A stretch of DNA of 64,000 nucleotides, from positions 3,904,501 to 3,968,500 of the forward strand of contig NZ_CP087952.1 in the NCBI RefSeq assembly GCF_028752835.1. Direction: 5' to 3'. The position numbers and the translations under genes were made by a program. Shown in pieces: positions 55,972 to 63,916 of the stretch (position 1 is the first letter of the stretch; each line of letters starts with the position of its first letter). This DNA comes from Desulfosarcina sp. BuS5. Its GTDB lineage: Bacteria; Desulfobacterota; Desulfobacteria; Desulfobacterales; BuS5. The notes under the pieces are model-generated. The model saw only the letters and a program-made list of their open reading frames with translations, did not search any database and had not been told where the DNA came from.

Positions 55972-58234
55972 GGTAGGAGCATCGGTTACCCGACGCCCCC
56001 CCTACAGACCCGTACGTGAAGATTTCCCTCATACGGTTCCTCGGTTCAAATCCTTTTTACCGGATTATCAACCAAACAGGCGACACCCCGTTTGGCGTAT
56101 AACTTTGCAGCCCTTACGGCATCAAATATTATGGACTATTCTGGGTAATGGCAGTGGGTATGTTGTGCGCAAGTCCTCGAACATTACTTCGCCCTTGTGA
56201 CTTCTTCGGCTTAACCATCGACGCCATGCTTTCTCAGTATATTCAAACACAACTTCCAGCACTTTGTAGTTACTTATTACTCCAAAGTACTGGTAAAAAC
56301 CTCGCAGTTTACTGCAAAGAATCTCATACTGCTCGGCCATTGGCTTATGACGGTTATCCTTGCACCATATCCATATTCTCTTCATAAAACGGCTTGAACG
56401 CTTTCTTGCCGTCTTTTTCTTTATTACCATGTACCCTTTTAATGATTTTGACCAGTAAAATGTAAACCCTAAAAAATCAAACGTCCCGTTTCCCTTTCCG
56501 CTAATGCGTTTGGAAAATCGAATCAGTTTTGTCTTTTCCGGGTGAAGTGACAGCTCGAACTGTTCGAACCGCCTGGGTAATACATCCATGACACGCAATG
56601 CGTCTTTTTCATACTCGAACCCGAGGATGAAATCATCCGCCCAGCGTATGATGGAGCATCTCCCTTTCATCCGGGGGATCACTTCTTTCACGTACCAGTC
56701 ATCTAAAACATAATGAAGAAAGATATTACTGAGCACAGGGGAAATTACTCCTCCCTGTGGAGTGCCCGTTTCAGAGTACGTCAGGTTGCCTTCCTCCATT
56801 ACGCCTGCATTCAACCACTTCCCTATCAGGCGAATCATTCCGCCGTCACTTACTCTCCGACGTATCATGTCTTTAAGTAACTCGTGATTAATATTGTCAA
56901 ATAGTCCTGTAATATCTGCGCTTACTATCCAGCTGATATTCTGCTTCAAGCATTGCTCACGTAAATCTTTGATTGCCATGTGTTGGCTCCGACCTTTTCT
57001 GAATGCATGGGAAAAATTGTAAAAATTCCTGTCAAATATGACATTCAATATGGCTGCTGCTGCTTTCTGGACAATTTTATCCTCAAGTACAGGTATGCCA
57101 ATTGGACGCTTTTTCCCTCCTTCCTTGTCTATCCAGATACGCTTTACAGGAGACGCAACGTACTGTCCTCTCCGCAGTCGTTCATACAGATTATAGAGGT
57201 TTTGATCAAGATTTTCGGCATACTCCTTTGCCGTAACCTTGTCCACTCCTGCAGATTTGCTTTTCCGAATTTTACGAAAGGATTGTTTCAGTAAATCAAA
57301 GTCTATCCGATGGACTACTGATGTAAATACCAGTTCAGGATTACTTTGAGCAAGCAGCTCGATTTTGATAAGGGATGACCCACCTGTTAACACCGGTGGT
57401 TGTCCCCATTCTATCGGTCTGGAATTGCAAGCGACCGTTCTTGCAATTTCTCGGCTTTTTGTTGATATGGTTTGTGACATCTGTGTATCTCCCATAATTC
57501 CTGCCAAAAAAACGTTATACCCTGCTTCACCTTCCCTGCAGTGGGTCGCTTGGGCATCACTTCCCCACCTTTCCGATCAAGATAGTTCAATTCTTAATCA
57601 TCGGTACTATGATCTGCTAAGACTTCCGAATGTTTATCTCAGGTTCGTTCGCTCTTCGCTATCCTCCCCTGATACCTTGTATCGCCCATCTTTTAATGTT
57701 TGTGTTTCTGCCAATGGCAGACTCGTTGCAAGGCGGGACATTCCTATGCAACGCCGGGATTTCGCTTGCGCTGGATTTCCTGTTACCGTTCTTTTTACCC
57801 AAGGAAACATCCGGGTCTCCCAAGTTCCCGAGCTACCCCTTTGAGTACATGCCCTGGTCTAAGACCCCGGTGGTGTCCTGAATACTTGCCTTAGCATATT
57901 CAGGACTGCTGCCTTCCGCTGTCTCCAAAGCGTCGGCTTTTTCCTGCAAGCAGGATTATCACAATGACCACAACCATACATTTTTCGGGGCTCAATACAG
58001 AGCCTGCAATCTTGCTCCGTCCAGCTCCAGACTCCCGTTACCGGGTTTACCTGTGGACTTCGCTACTGACCTGCTGGTTAGTCTTTAGTCAGGTGGGACT
58101 ATCTTAACATCAATGCCAGAGCAAGCCCTGCAGAGATGAAGGAAACAAACCGTTTCCCGAGCACCCACTTGGTAACAATATCGAGTTTCAAAGACCTTGT
58201 GTCTTATCCCAACGATTCGGATTTATCTTGGCAC
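55972..58234 (-). mobile_element. Group II intron with RT/maturase, inserted antisense in the ASKHA gene
   Basis: On the minus strand the element starts GTGCCAAGATAAATCC (GTGYG-like 5' end, at 58234) and ends near GATGCTCCTACC at 55972. Domain V is visible at about 56043-56008 (GAACCGTATGAGGGAAATCT, then CACGTACGGGTC) and domain VI at 56007-55973. Positions 57500-58234 hold domain I-IV RNA sequence, which explains the gene-poor stretch there. Removing 55972-58234 joins GIP to EKHLVVV in frame. A one-base uncertainty remains at each end. Confidence 0.85.
56122..57495 (-). CDS. ltrA: Group II intron reverse transcriptase/maturase
   Basis: The RT domain shows KSAGVDKVTAKEYAENLD, ISWIVSADITGLFDNINHE, TGTPQGGVISPVLSNIFLHY and the active site RWADDFIL (a YADD variant) near residue 280. 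The maturase (GIIM) part follows (FDFLGFTFYWSKSLKG, then LRGFYQYFGVISN). No HNH endonuclease domain is present. ATG 57495 with AGGA upstream is preferred to a TTG at 57507. The enzyme looks intact. Confidence 0.92.
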   Translation of the reverse strand: MGDTQMSQTISTKSREIARTVACNSRPIEWGQPPVLTGGSSLIKIELLAQSNPELVFTSVVHRIDFDLLKQSFRKIRKSKSAGVDKVTAKEYAENLDQNLYNLYERLRRGQYVASPVKRIWIDKEGGKKRPIGIPVLEDKIVQKAAAAILNVIFDRNFYNFSHAFRKGRSQHMAIKDLREQCLKQNISWIVSADITGLFDNINHELLKDMIRRRVSDGGMIRLIGKWLNAGVMEEGNLTYSETGTPQGGVISPVLSNIFLHYVLDDWYVKEVIPRMKGRCSIIRWADDFILGFEYEKDALRVMDVLPRRFEQFELSLHPEKTKLIRFSKRISGKGNGTFDFLGFTFYWSKSLKGYMVIKKKTARKRSSRFMKRIWIWCKDNRHKPMAEQYEILCSKLRGFYQYFGVISNYKVLEVVFEYTEKAWRRWLSRRSHKGEVMFEDLRTTYPLPLPRIVHNI

Positions 58235-58684
58235 GAAAAGCATCTTGTTGTGGTGCCTGAAGCAGAGTCGGCCACAGGCGAGGATCTTACAATAAGTCAG
58301 GTTGACCTTGACAGTTTGATCAGGTCCAAGGCTGCCATGTACACAATCCTGGAGACGATTACATTATCAGTCGGTATTCTTTTGAATGAACTTTCGAAGT
58401 TTTATGTTGCAGGAACATTCGGTTCTTTTATAGATCCCGGATCTGCAATATCTATCGGCATGCTTCCAGATCTGCCCATAGATACTTATCAGACTCTCGG
58501 CAATAGTTCCCTTGGTGGCGCTTCTATGGCGCTTACTTCATGCGAGCATATTGATGAGATTTATAGCATAAGGGACAGCATTACTTACCTTGAACTCAAT
58601 GTTAATCAGGATTTTATGAACCGTTTCAGCGCAGCCAGGTTTCTCCCCCATACCAACAGGGCGCTTTTCCCTTCCGTGTCATAG
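58235..58684 (+). pseudogene. ASKHA-domain protein, 3' part
   Basis: The frame continues from GIP with EKHLVVVPEAES, then GEDLTISQVDLDSLIRSKAA and FYVAGTFGSFIDPGSAISIG, the C-terminal half of the DUF4445 activase. It has no natural start; an ATG at 58136 belongs to intron sequence. It ends at the TAG-equivalent TAG/TAA at 58682-58684 (PSVS then stop). Confidence 0.85.
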
Positions 58685-58732
58685 CTGATTTATAAAAAAT
58701 AATAATAATTTATAACAGTTAGAGGGGTAACC

Positions 58733-59482
58733 ATGAAAAAATATACGTTATTATCGATTTTAACAATTAGCCTGCTTATTTCTGCGGGCTGCTCCAAGGC
58801 CTATAAAGTTAAACCAATGCCATTTAAAATTCCTGCTTCGTACGGAAATAGTGTAGATGTTGCGGGTGCTGAGATTGCTGCCGAAGCATTCACCGATCCA
58901 GTTAAAACAAAAGATGCCTTTGGATTTGATATACTCGGCGCAAAAATGCTTCCTGTCCAGGTTGTATTCGATAACCAGGGACCCCACGCGCTGGAAATTG
59001 ATGGCGCGCAGACTTTTCTTGAGGATGCAAAGGGCAATTTATGGCCGATTTTAAGCAGTGAAATCGCCCATGAAAGAGCTACAAAATATGCCAAAACAGG
59101 GCAGATAGTCAAAGAGGGAGCATCAAAAAGCCTGTGGGGCGCAGCAGCCGGCTCTATCATAGGCGCGGCTGTGGGAATAGTAACCGGTGACAATGTGGCC
59201 GAGGCTGCAGGCATAGGCGCTGCCGTGGGAGCCGCGGCAGGCGCCACCGCAGGTGGAATGGTCGGTTACAGTTCGGATGACGCTCGAAGAAAAATTGCAA
59301 CCGACCTGCGCGTGAAATCACTGCAAAACAGATCTATTGAACCGAAAAATCTTGCCTATGGATTCCTGTTTTTTCCTGGTGAAGCTAATTCGGCAATTAA
59401 ACTTCGCCTAAGGCTGGTTGAAGAGGATACCGGAGATGGGCATGTAGTTGTTTTGGGGTTCAGGAAAAGAACCGAAAAATGA
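58733..59482 (+). CDS. Glycine-zipper lipoprotein
   Basis: A lipoprotein signal (LLSILTISLLISAGC) with a lipobox ISAGC near residue 20 leads an N-terminal beta-rich domain. A glycine-zipper stretch follows (SIIGAAVGIVTG, then AAGIGAAVGAAAGATAGGMV), able to span or pack in a membrane. It is likely anchored in the outer membrane. It overlaps nfo by four bases. No known function. Confidence 0.8.
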   Translation: MKKYTLLSILTISLLISAGCSKAYKVKPMPFKIPASYGNSVDVAGAEIAAEAFTDPVKTKDAFGFDILGAKMLPVQVVFDNQGPHALEIDGAQTFLEDAKGNLWPILSSEIAHERATKYAKTGQIVKEGASKSLWGAAAGSIIGAAVGIVTGDNVAEAAGIGAAVGAAAGATAGGMVGYSSDDARRKIATDLRVKSLQNRSIEPKNLAYGFLFFPGEANSAIKLRLRLVEEDTGDGHVVVLGFRKRTEK

Positions 59483-60360
59483 ATATAATAGTACCAAAAT
59501 CTATTTTAGGGGCGCATCTCTCCATTGCCAAAGGTTTGCATACGGCAATTTATGAAGCAGAGAAGCTTAATTGCAACGCTCTTCAGATTTTTACAAAAAA
59601 TGCAGCAACCTGGAAGGAAAAGCGCGTAACCCCTGATGATATTGATCTATTTAAACTTGCCATGACGGAAACCGGGATCAAACAAATAGCCTCCCATACA
59701 TCCTACCTTATCAATCTTGCGGCCACAGACAAAAAAAAACATGCCATGTCACGCAAGGCTCTTCAGGATGAGCTGATAAGATCCTCCTTCCTCGGCATTC
59801 CGTATGTTGTACTGCATCCGGGATCACATATGGGAAGCGGTGAACAAAAAGGAATAGAACAGATATCGGATTCCATAAATGAAATTTTTTCCGGTATTCC
59901 TGATTTAAACACACGGCTCCTGCTTGAAACTACTGCCGGCCAGGGTTCCGGCATTGGACATAGCTTTGAACAGATTGCATCAATTTTAGAGAAAATTGAA
60001 AATATAAATAAAGCCGGGGTCTGTCTTGATACCTGCCATATTTTTGCAGCCGGCTATGATATTAGAACCGGGGAAGTATATAATGAAACAATTAAAATAT
60101 TTGATGAAATTATAGGCCTTCAGCAACTATATCTGATGCATCTGAATGACTCAAAAAAAGAGCTGGGATCAAGGGTCGATCGCCACGAGCAGATCGGCAA
60201 GGGATTTATAGGATTAAAGGCTTTTGAACTGATTATGAACGATAACAGGCTCCGAAATATCCCCAAAATAATCGAGACCCCCAAAGGTAAGGAAGGGAAT
60301 AAAATGGACCGGATTAATCTGGATACCCTTGTCGGCCTTATTTATGAACGCCCATTATAG
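59479..60360 (+). CDS. nfo: Endonuclease IV (AP endonuclease)
   Basis: Endonuclease IV cuts abasic sites in base excision repair using three metal ions. LGAHLSIAKGLHTAI, HTSYLINLA, VVLHPGSHMGSG, LLETTAGQGSGIG, VCLDTCHIFAAGYDI, HLNDSKKELGSRVDRHE and IIETPKG are the family motifs. At 293 aa it is normal. Its TAG stop is inside a half repeat element. Confidence 0.96.
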   Translation: MNIIVPKSILGAHLSIAKGLHTAIYEAEKLNCNALQIFTKNAATWKEKRVTPDDIDLFKLAMTETGIKQIASHTSYLINLAATDKKKHAMSRKALQDELIRSSFLGIPYVVLHPGSHMGSGEQKGIEQISDSINEIFSGIPDLNTRLLLETTAGQGSGIGHSFEQIASILEKIENINKAGVCLDTCHIFAAGYDIRTGEVYNETIKIFDEIIGLQQLYLMHLNDSKKELGSRVDRHEQIGKGFIGLKAFELIMNDNRLRNIPKIIETPKGKEGNKMDRINLDTLVGLIYERPL

Positions 60361-60428
60361 ATTTTTACTTAAATAATTTCAATGCGTTATCGGTCAAAAC
60401 CTGCGTAGGGGCACGATGCATCGTGCCC
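60356..60428. repeat. Palindromic repeat family 1, partial copy F with a different centre
   Basis: TATAGATTTTTACTTAAATA (with the nfo stop TAG) and TCAATGCGTTATCGGTCAAA are the left half of the family. It then switches to a perfect 20-bp palindrome, GGGCACGATGCATCGTGCCC (60409-60428), instead of the usual centre, and has no right arm. The dsbD coding region ends right after it. Confidence 0.65.
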
Positions 60429-60429
60429 A

Positions 60430-62070
60430 TCAGTCTACATCCCTAATAGGTTCCAGGATCAGAAAAGTCGGAAGCCCCATCACTCCAAAATAATCCAAAA
60501 CTTCTTTTATTTCTTTTGAATCCGGCCGTTCAGCCCGGAATTTAAGCTTGATAAAAGGTTTTAATTTTTTATTCACCAGCTCGTTCTTCAAGGTCGTTTT
60601 GTCCATTGCCGTACAATTTTTGCACCAGCTTGCCCAGAAATCGATTAATAAAGGTTTTTTTTCTTTGTTAGCAATTCCCAAAGCCCGGCCAAGATTATCA
60701 TGCCAACCTTTATAATCAATCCTGATGGTTGAATGCCAATAAAATGTTTTATTCGGGTCCTGCGCCGTTTTATAGATGCCGTAGGCAAGATGGCCGTAAT
60801 AAAATCCTGAAAGCAGAATGATTACAGCAAATATTTTTTTTATAACAAGCATCCATTTTCCAGGCCTGGGCAGTAAAGATAATCCCGCGCCGGCAAACGG
60901 CCAGGGGCTGCCCATGCCTATGCCTAAAAAAAACGGCATAAAAATACCAATAAAATTGCCCTGCGAATAGACCTGGCTTGCAAAAACAAGCATCGCAATT
61001 ACAACCGGCGCAACACAGGCGCCCGCAAGCAACGCTGACACGCCTCCCATAAAAAATACTATAAAAAAACCCTTGTTTTTATTTAAACGGCCGGCAGGTT
61101 GAAACCTTGAAAAATCTATAGTTAAAATATCGAACATCGCAAGGGCAAGGATAATAAAAATTAAAGCTATTCCCAGATTAAACCATGGATTTGAATTCAG
61201 CGCACCGAATGTGGAGCCCGTTATTACAACAATCCCTCCGATAATTCCATACGCAAGAGCTATCCCGCAAGCATAAACAAGACCTATGGAAAAACCGCGG
61301 ATTTTGGAACCGGCCTGCGCACCTGCACCTATTATCGCAATATTAACCGGAATCATCGGCAGCACACAAGGGGTTAAGTTTAAAGCCAGCCCGCCCAGCA
61401 AAATCAAAATAAGAGCAAGCTGGATACCCCCTTGGTTAAAACGTTCCAGAAGGCCGGAGCTGCTGCCGGCTGCATCTGCTTTTGCAGGATCAATAAAATT
61501 TAGAAATTCATCGGCATCAGTATACCCGACCAGCCTTTTACTGATTTTAAAAGAACCGGCGAGTTCTTTCCAATCTAATTTTTTGTCAGGCTCTACCGCC
61601 TTGAAGTCTTTTAAAACATCTTGCGATGAGCGGCTTTTTTTCAACAGGGTTAATTGAAACCTTTTTGATGCCGGCATAAAGCAGAGTTTCCGGTCGCATC
61701 CCTGATAAGATACTTCAATATTCAGATGTTCATTATTATCCAGGTTTTTGACTTTATATCTAACAAAAAAATTTTCCGTATATACTAAAAGTATTTTGTT
61801 GAAAAACGGATCAGTTTTTTTAATCGGTTCGGGGATATTATCCGGCACAAGCAGAACATCGGGAGGTTGTTTCACGTCTACTTTAATTTTATCCGCATAT
61901 ATATAATGGTCACTCGGAACAGAGAAATTTATAACAAGAATTTTTTCCGTTCCTTTTTCCGCCCGGAGCGCGGCCGATATATCAACACCATCCCGGCATA
62001 ATCCGGATCCGACGGAGTTAAAACAAGATACTAAAAATATGAACGCACAAATTCTTACGGCAAAATTCAT
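60430..62070 (-). CDS. dsbD: Thiol:disulfide interchange protein DsbD
   Basis: DsbD moves electrons from cytoplasmic thioredoxin across the membrane. A signal peptide (ICAFIFLVSCFNSVG) leads the N-terminal DsbD-alpha domain (SYQGCDRKLCFMPA). The central part has about eight membrane helices with the redox cysteines in NLTPCVLPMIP and LAGACVAPVV. The C-terminal thioredoxin domain has FWASWCKNCTAMD. The 546-aa length is normal. Confidence 0.94.
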   Translation of the reverse strand: MNFAVRICAFIFLVSCFNSVGSGLCRDGVDISAALRAEKGTEKILVINFSVPSDHYIYADKIKVDVKQPPDVLLVPDNIPEPIKKTDPFFNKILLVYTENFFVRYKVKNLDNNEHLNIEVSYQGCDRKLCFMPASKRFQLTLLKKSRSSQDVLKDFKAVEPDKKLDWKELAGSFKISKRLVGYTDADEFLNFIDPAKADAAGSSSGLLERFNQGGIQLALILILLGGLALNLTPCVLPMIPVNIAIIGAGAQAGSKIRGFSIGLVYACGIALAYGIIGGIVVITGSTFGALNSNPWFNLGIALIFIILALAMFDILTIDFSRFQPAGRLNKNKGFFIVFFMGGVSALLAGACVAPVVIAMLVFASQVYSQGNFIGIFMPFFLGIGMGSPWPFAGAGLSLLPRPGKWMLVIKKIFAVIILLSGFYYGHLAYGIYKTAQDPNKTFYWHSTIRIDYKGWHDNLGRALGIANKEKKPLLIDFWASWCKNCTAMDKTTLKNELVNKKLKPFIKLKFRAERPDSKEIKEVLDYFGVMGLPTFLILEPIRDVD

Positions 62071-62110
62071 AAATAACCTTTTTTACGTTCCGTTGGGAAA
62101 TATATCTTTT

Positions 62111-62299
62111 TGGCCTTGATCATCGTTTCGGCCACAGATCCGGCTCAGACGCCTTGAAACTTCGCAGGAATGATGGTGAGCAAAGTTTTAAGTGTTACGT
62201 GGTGTATTTCTTAAAACTTAAAACCTAAAACTTTTATTTCTTACATGGACAGTCGGGCTGACAGCATTTGCTACCTGGCCGAAACGATGATCAAGGCCA
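62111..62299. repeat. 24-bp perfect inverted repeat downstream of the integron integrase
   Basis: The 24 bases 62111-62134 (TGGCCTTGATCATCG...) are exactly complementary to 62276-62299. They enclose about 140 bases rich in TAAAACTT-type repeats with no ORF. It lies between the dsbD start and the intI stop. It could be the footprint of a small mobile element or a large terminator stem. Confidence 0.65.
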
Positions 62300-62313
62300 T
62301 CTTTTATTGTCAA

Positions 62314-63309
62314 TCACCACTGATCCAATGGACTCTCTATCGCGTCAATATCTTTTTTCATCACATGGGTATAAATTTCTGTGGTTTTTACATCAGCGTG
62401 ACCCATCAATGTTTGCAATACTCTGATATTTATACCATTTTCCAACATATGCGTTGCAAAACTATGACGAAGGGTATGACATCCTGCTTTTTTATGAATT
62501 CCCGATTGAGTCACTGCCCGTTTTACCGCTTTTTGAAGTCCTGTTTCTAAAACATGATGACGCATTTCCCTACCTGACCGAGGATCAATTGATCGTTTTT
62601 TTGCGGGAAAAACATATTGCCATCCCGTTTCCCTTGCCGCATTCGGATACTTCCTGTCCAGTGCGTGGGGCAAGTAAACCGCCCCGAATCCTTCCACCAG
62701 ATCCTCGTGATGCTGCACAATCACTCGATCAATATGGAAACGTAATTCATCCCGAATATTTTGTGGAAGCACGCTCAGCCTGTCTTTTCCTCCTTTTCCT
62801 CCTCTGACATAAATTTTGTTTTGACCAAAATCGACATCCTGAATCCTTAATCGAATACATTCCATCAAGCGTAACCCGGCGCCATACAACAGTTTTGCCA
62901 TTAACAAATGGGTTCCTTTCAGTTTTAAAAACATGCCTTGAACTTCCTCTTTCGTCAAAACCGTTGGAGGATGTACCTTTTTCTTTGAGCGTATAGGCAT
63001 CATTTCTCCCTCAATAGGCATATCCAAAACCTCCCTATAAAGGAAAACCAGGGCATTTAAAGCCTGACGCTGTGTGGATGCCGCCACATTTTTTTTACCC
63101 ACCAGGTTTGACAGAAAGGCTTCAACTTGTTGTCTCCCCATTTCTCGTGGATGGGTCTTTCCTCCATAATAGTGGATATACCGCACAATCCATTGACAAT
63201 ACGTAACTTCTGTGCGATATGCATAATGATGGTAACGTAAAACTTCTTTGACTTGATCCATTAATTTTGCTTTTGGATCAGGACGGAATCTGCGTTTATT
63301 CTGCATCAT
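62314..63309 (-). CDS. intI: Integron integrase IntI (tyrosine recombinase)
   Basis: The C-terminal domain has the catalytic set: R in GAGLRLMECIRLR, HTLRHSFATHML (H-x-x-R), and HADVKTTEIYTHV with the nucleophile Tyr. The IntI-specific extra segment is present: GAVYLPHALDRKYPNA with YVFPAKKRSIDPRSG, which distinguishes IntI from XerC/D. ATG 63309 (MMQNKRRFRPDP) is preferred to a TTG at 63348; length is 331 aa. Cassettes are expected to its right, as found. Confidence 0.93.
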   Translation of the reverse strand: MMQNKRRFRPDPKAKLMDQVKEVLRYHHYAYRTEVTYCQWIVRYIHYYGGKTHPREMGRQQVEAFLSNLVGKKNVAASTQRQALNALVFLYREVLDMPIEGEMMPIRSKKKVHPPTVLTKEEVQGMFLKLKGTHLLMAKLLYGAGLRLMECIRLRIQDVDFGQNKIYVRGGKGGKDRLSVLPQNIRDELRFHIDRVIVQHHEDLVEGFGAVYLPHALDRKYPNAARETGWQYVFPAKKRSIDPRSGREMRHHVLETGLQKAVKRAVTQSGIHKKAGCHTLRHSFATHMLENGINIRVLQTLMGHADVKTTEIYTHVMKKDIDAIESPLDQW

Positions 63310-63348
63310 ATTTACTTTAATATCGTAATAAGTGTAAAAATTGGTCAA

Positions 63349-63471
63349 TAAATGTAATATGTGTACTAAATATATATTTTATGCGGATTTTGTTGTTTAA
63401 TATAACAATATGCGTAAAAAAGCGCAACCTATATGCGAAAATAACATGTACTTTTTTACACTTATTGCTCT
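63349..63471. other. Putative attI / Pc region of the integron
   Basis: These AT-rich bases separate intI from the first palindromic structure, as attI and the cassette promoter do in known integrons. I see no unambiguous attI core or Pc promoter. Confidence 0.4.
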
Positions 63472-63520
63472 GATAAGTTGACCGTGAGCTCCGCTGCGCT
63501 ACGCACACGGTCAACTTATC
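63472..63520. repeat. Strong 15-bp stem hairpin before the attC-like site
   Basis: GATAAGTTGACCGTG (63472-63486) pairs perfectly with CACGGTCAACTTATC (63506-63520) around a 19-base loop rich in CTCCGCTGCGCT. It directly adjoins the attC-like structure and may be the remains of a first cassette or part of attI. Confidence 0.6.
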
Positions 63521-63679
63521 GCCGGCTGTCGAGTTCCTCGAACGTCCTTGACAGGTTCCGCTCACGCTCCACCTATCAAGGGCGTTCGAGCCGACTGCGA
63601 TTCTCGACACTGAATGAAAAAAAACCGCCTTTTTCATTCAGTGCCTGCGATTCTCGCGGCTCAACAGCCGGCGTTAGCG
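63520..63679. other. attC-like recombination site
   Basis: Outer arms CGCCGGCTGTCGAG (63520-63533) and CTCAACAGCCGGCG (63660-63673) pair and lead into the core GTTAGCG (63673-63679), which fits the R' consensus GTTRRRY except the last base. Two more hairpins lie inside: TCGAACG...CGTTCGA (63539-63589) and CACTGAATGAAAA...TTTCATTCAGTG (63608-63643). The opposite R'' box is degenerate (ACTTATC). Confidence 0.6.
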
Positions 63680-63736
63680 TATAAGGATATATAATTTAGA
63701 CTATTTTTTTAATAAAGTTAAAAAAGGGTAAAATAA

Positions 63737-63916
63737 ATGGAATTAAAAGAAAAAATAAAAAAAGAAATTGACTCTATCCCAGAAGAATATTTATTTCAGT
63801 TAGAAAAATATATTAAAATTTTAAAAAATAACATTCAAAAGGAAAAACGAATAAAAACTCTTCATTTACAAGGAAAATTTGACAAAGTAAACATAAGAAA
63901 AATGGCATATGAGTAA
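63737..63916 (+). CDS. Antitoxin-like protein of a toxin-antitoxin cassette (59 aa)
   Basis: The 59-aa protein (MELKEKIKKEIDSIPEEYLF ... FDKVNIRKMAYE) resembles small VapB/DUF2281-type antitoxins, whose ends often read GKFD...R..AYE. AAGGGT precedes ATG 63737. It overlaps the toxin gene by eight bases. It is the first cassette gene after the attC-like site. Confidence 0.75.
   Translation: MELKEKIKKEIDSIPEEYLFQLEKYIKILKNNIQKEKRIKTLHLQGKFDKVNIRKMAYE

Noticed and set aside
56040-56070. GGTTCAAATCC resembling a tRNA T-arm
   Set aside because: It belongs to the group II intron 3' region and no cloverleaf can be formed around it.
57365-58135. Several plus-strand ORFs of 60-160 codons
   Set aside because: They are antisense to the group II intron RNA and show no protein-like composition or ribosome binding site.
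58136-58234. Apparent ATG start of the 3' ASKHA half
   Set aside because: These codons are intron sequence read in reverse; the real coding part begins at 58235.
6820-60428. Repeats considered as a CRISPR array
   Set aside because: The copies are dispersed, palindromic, variable in core and not regularly spaced; no cas genes are present.
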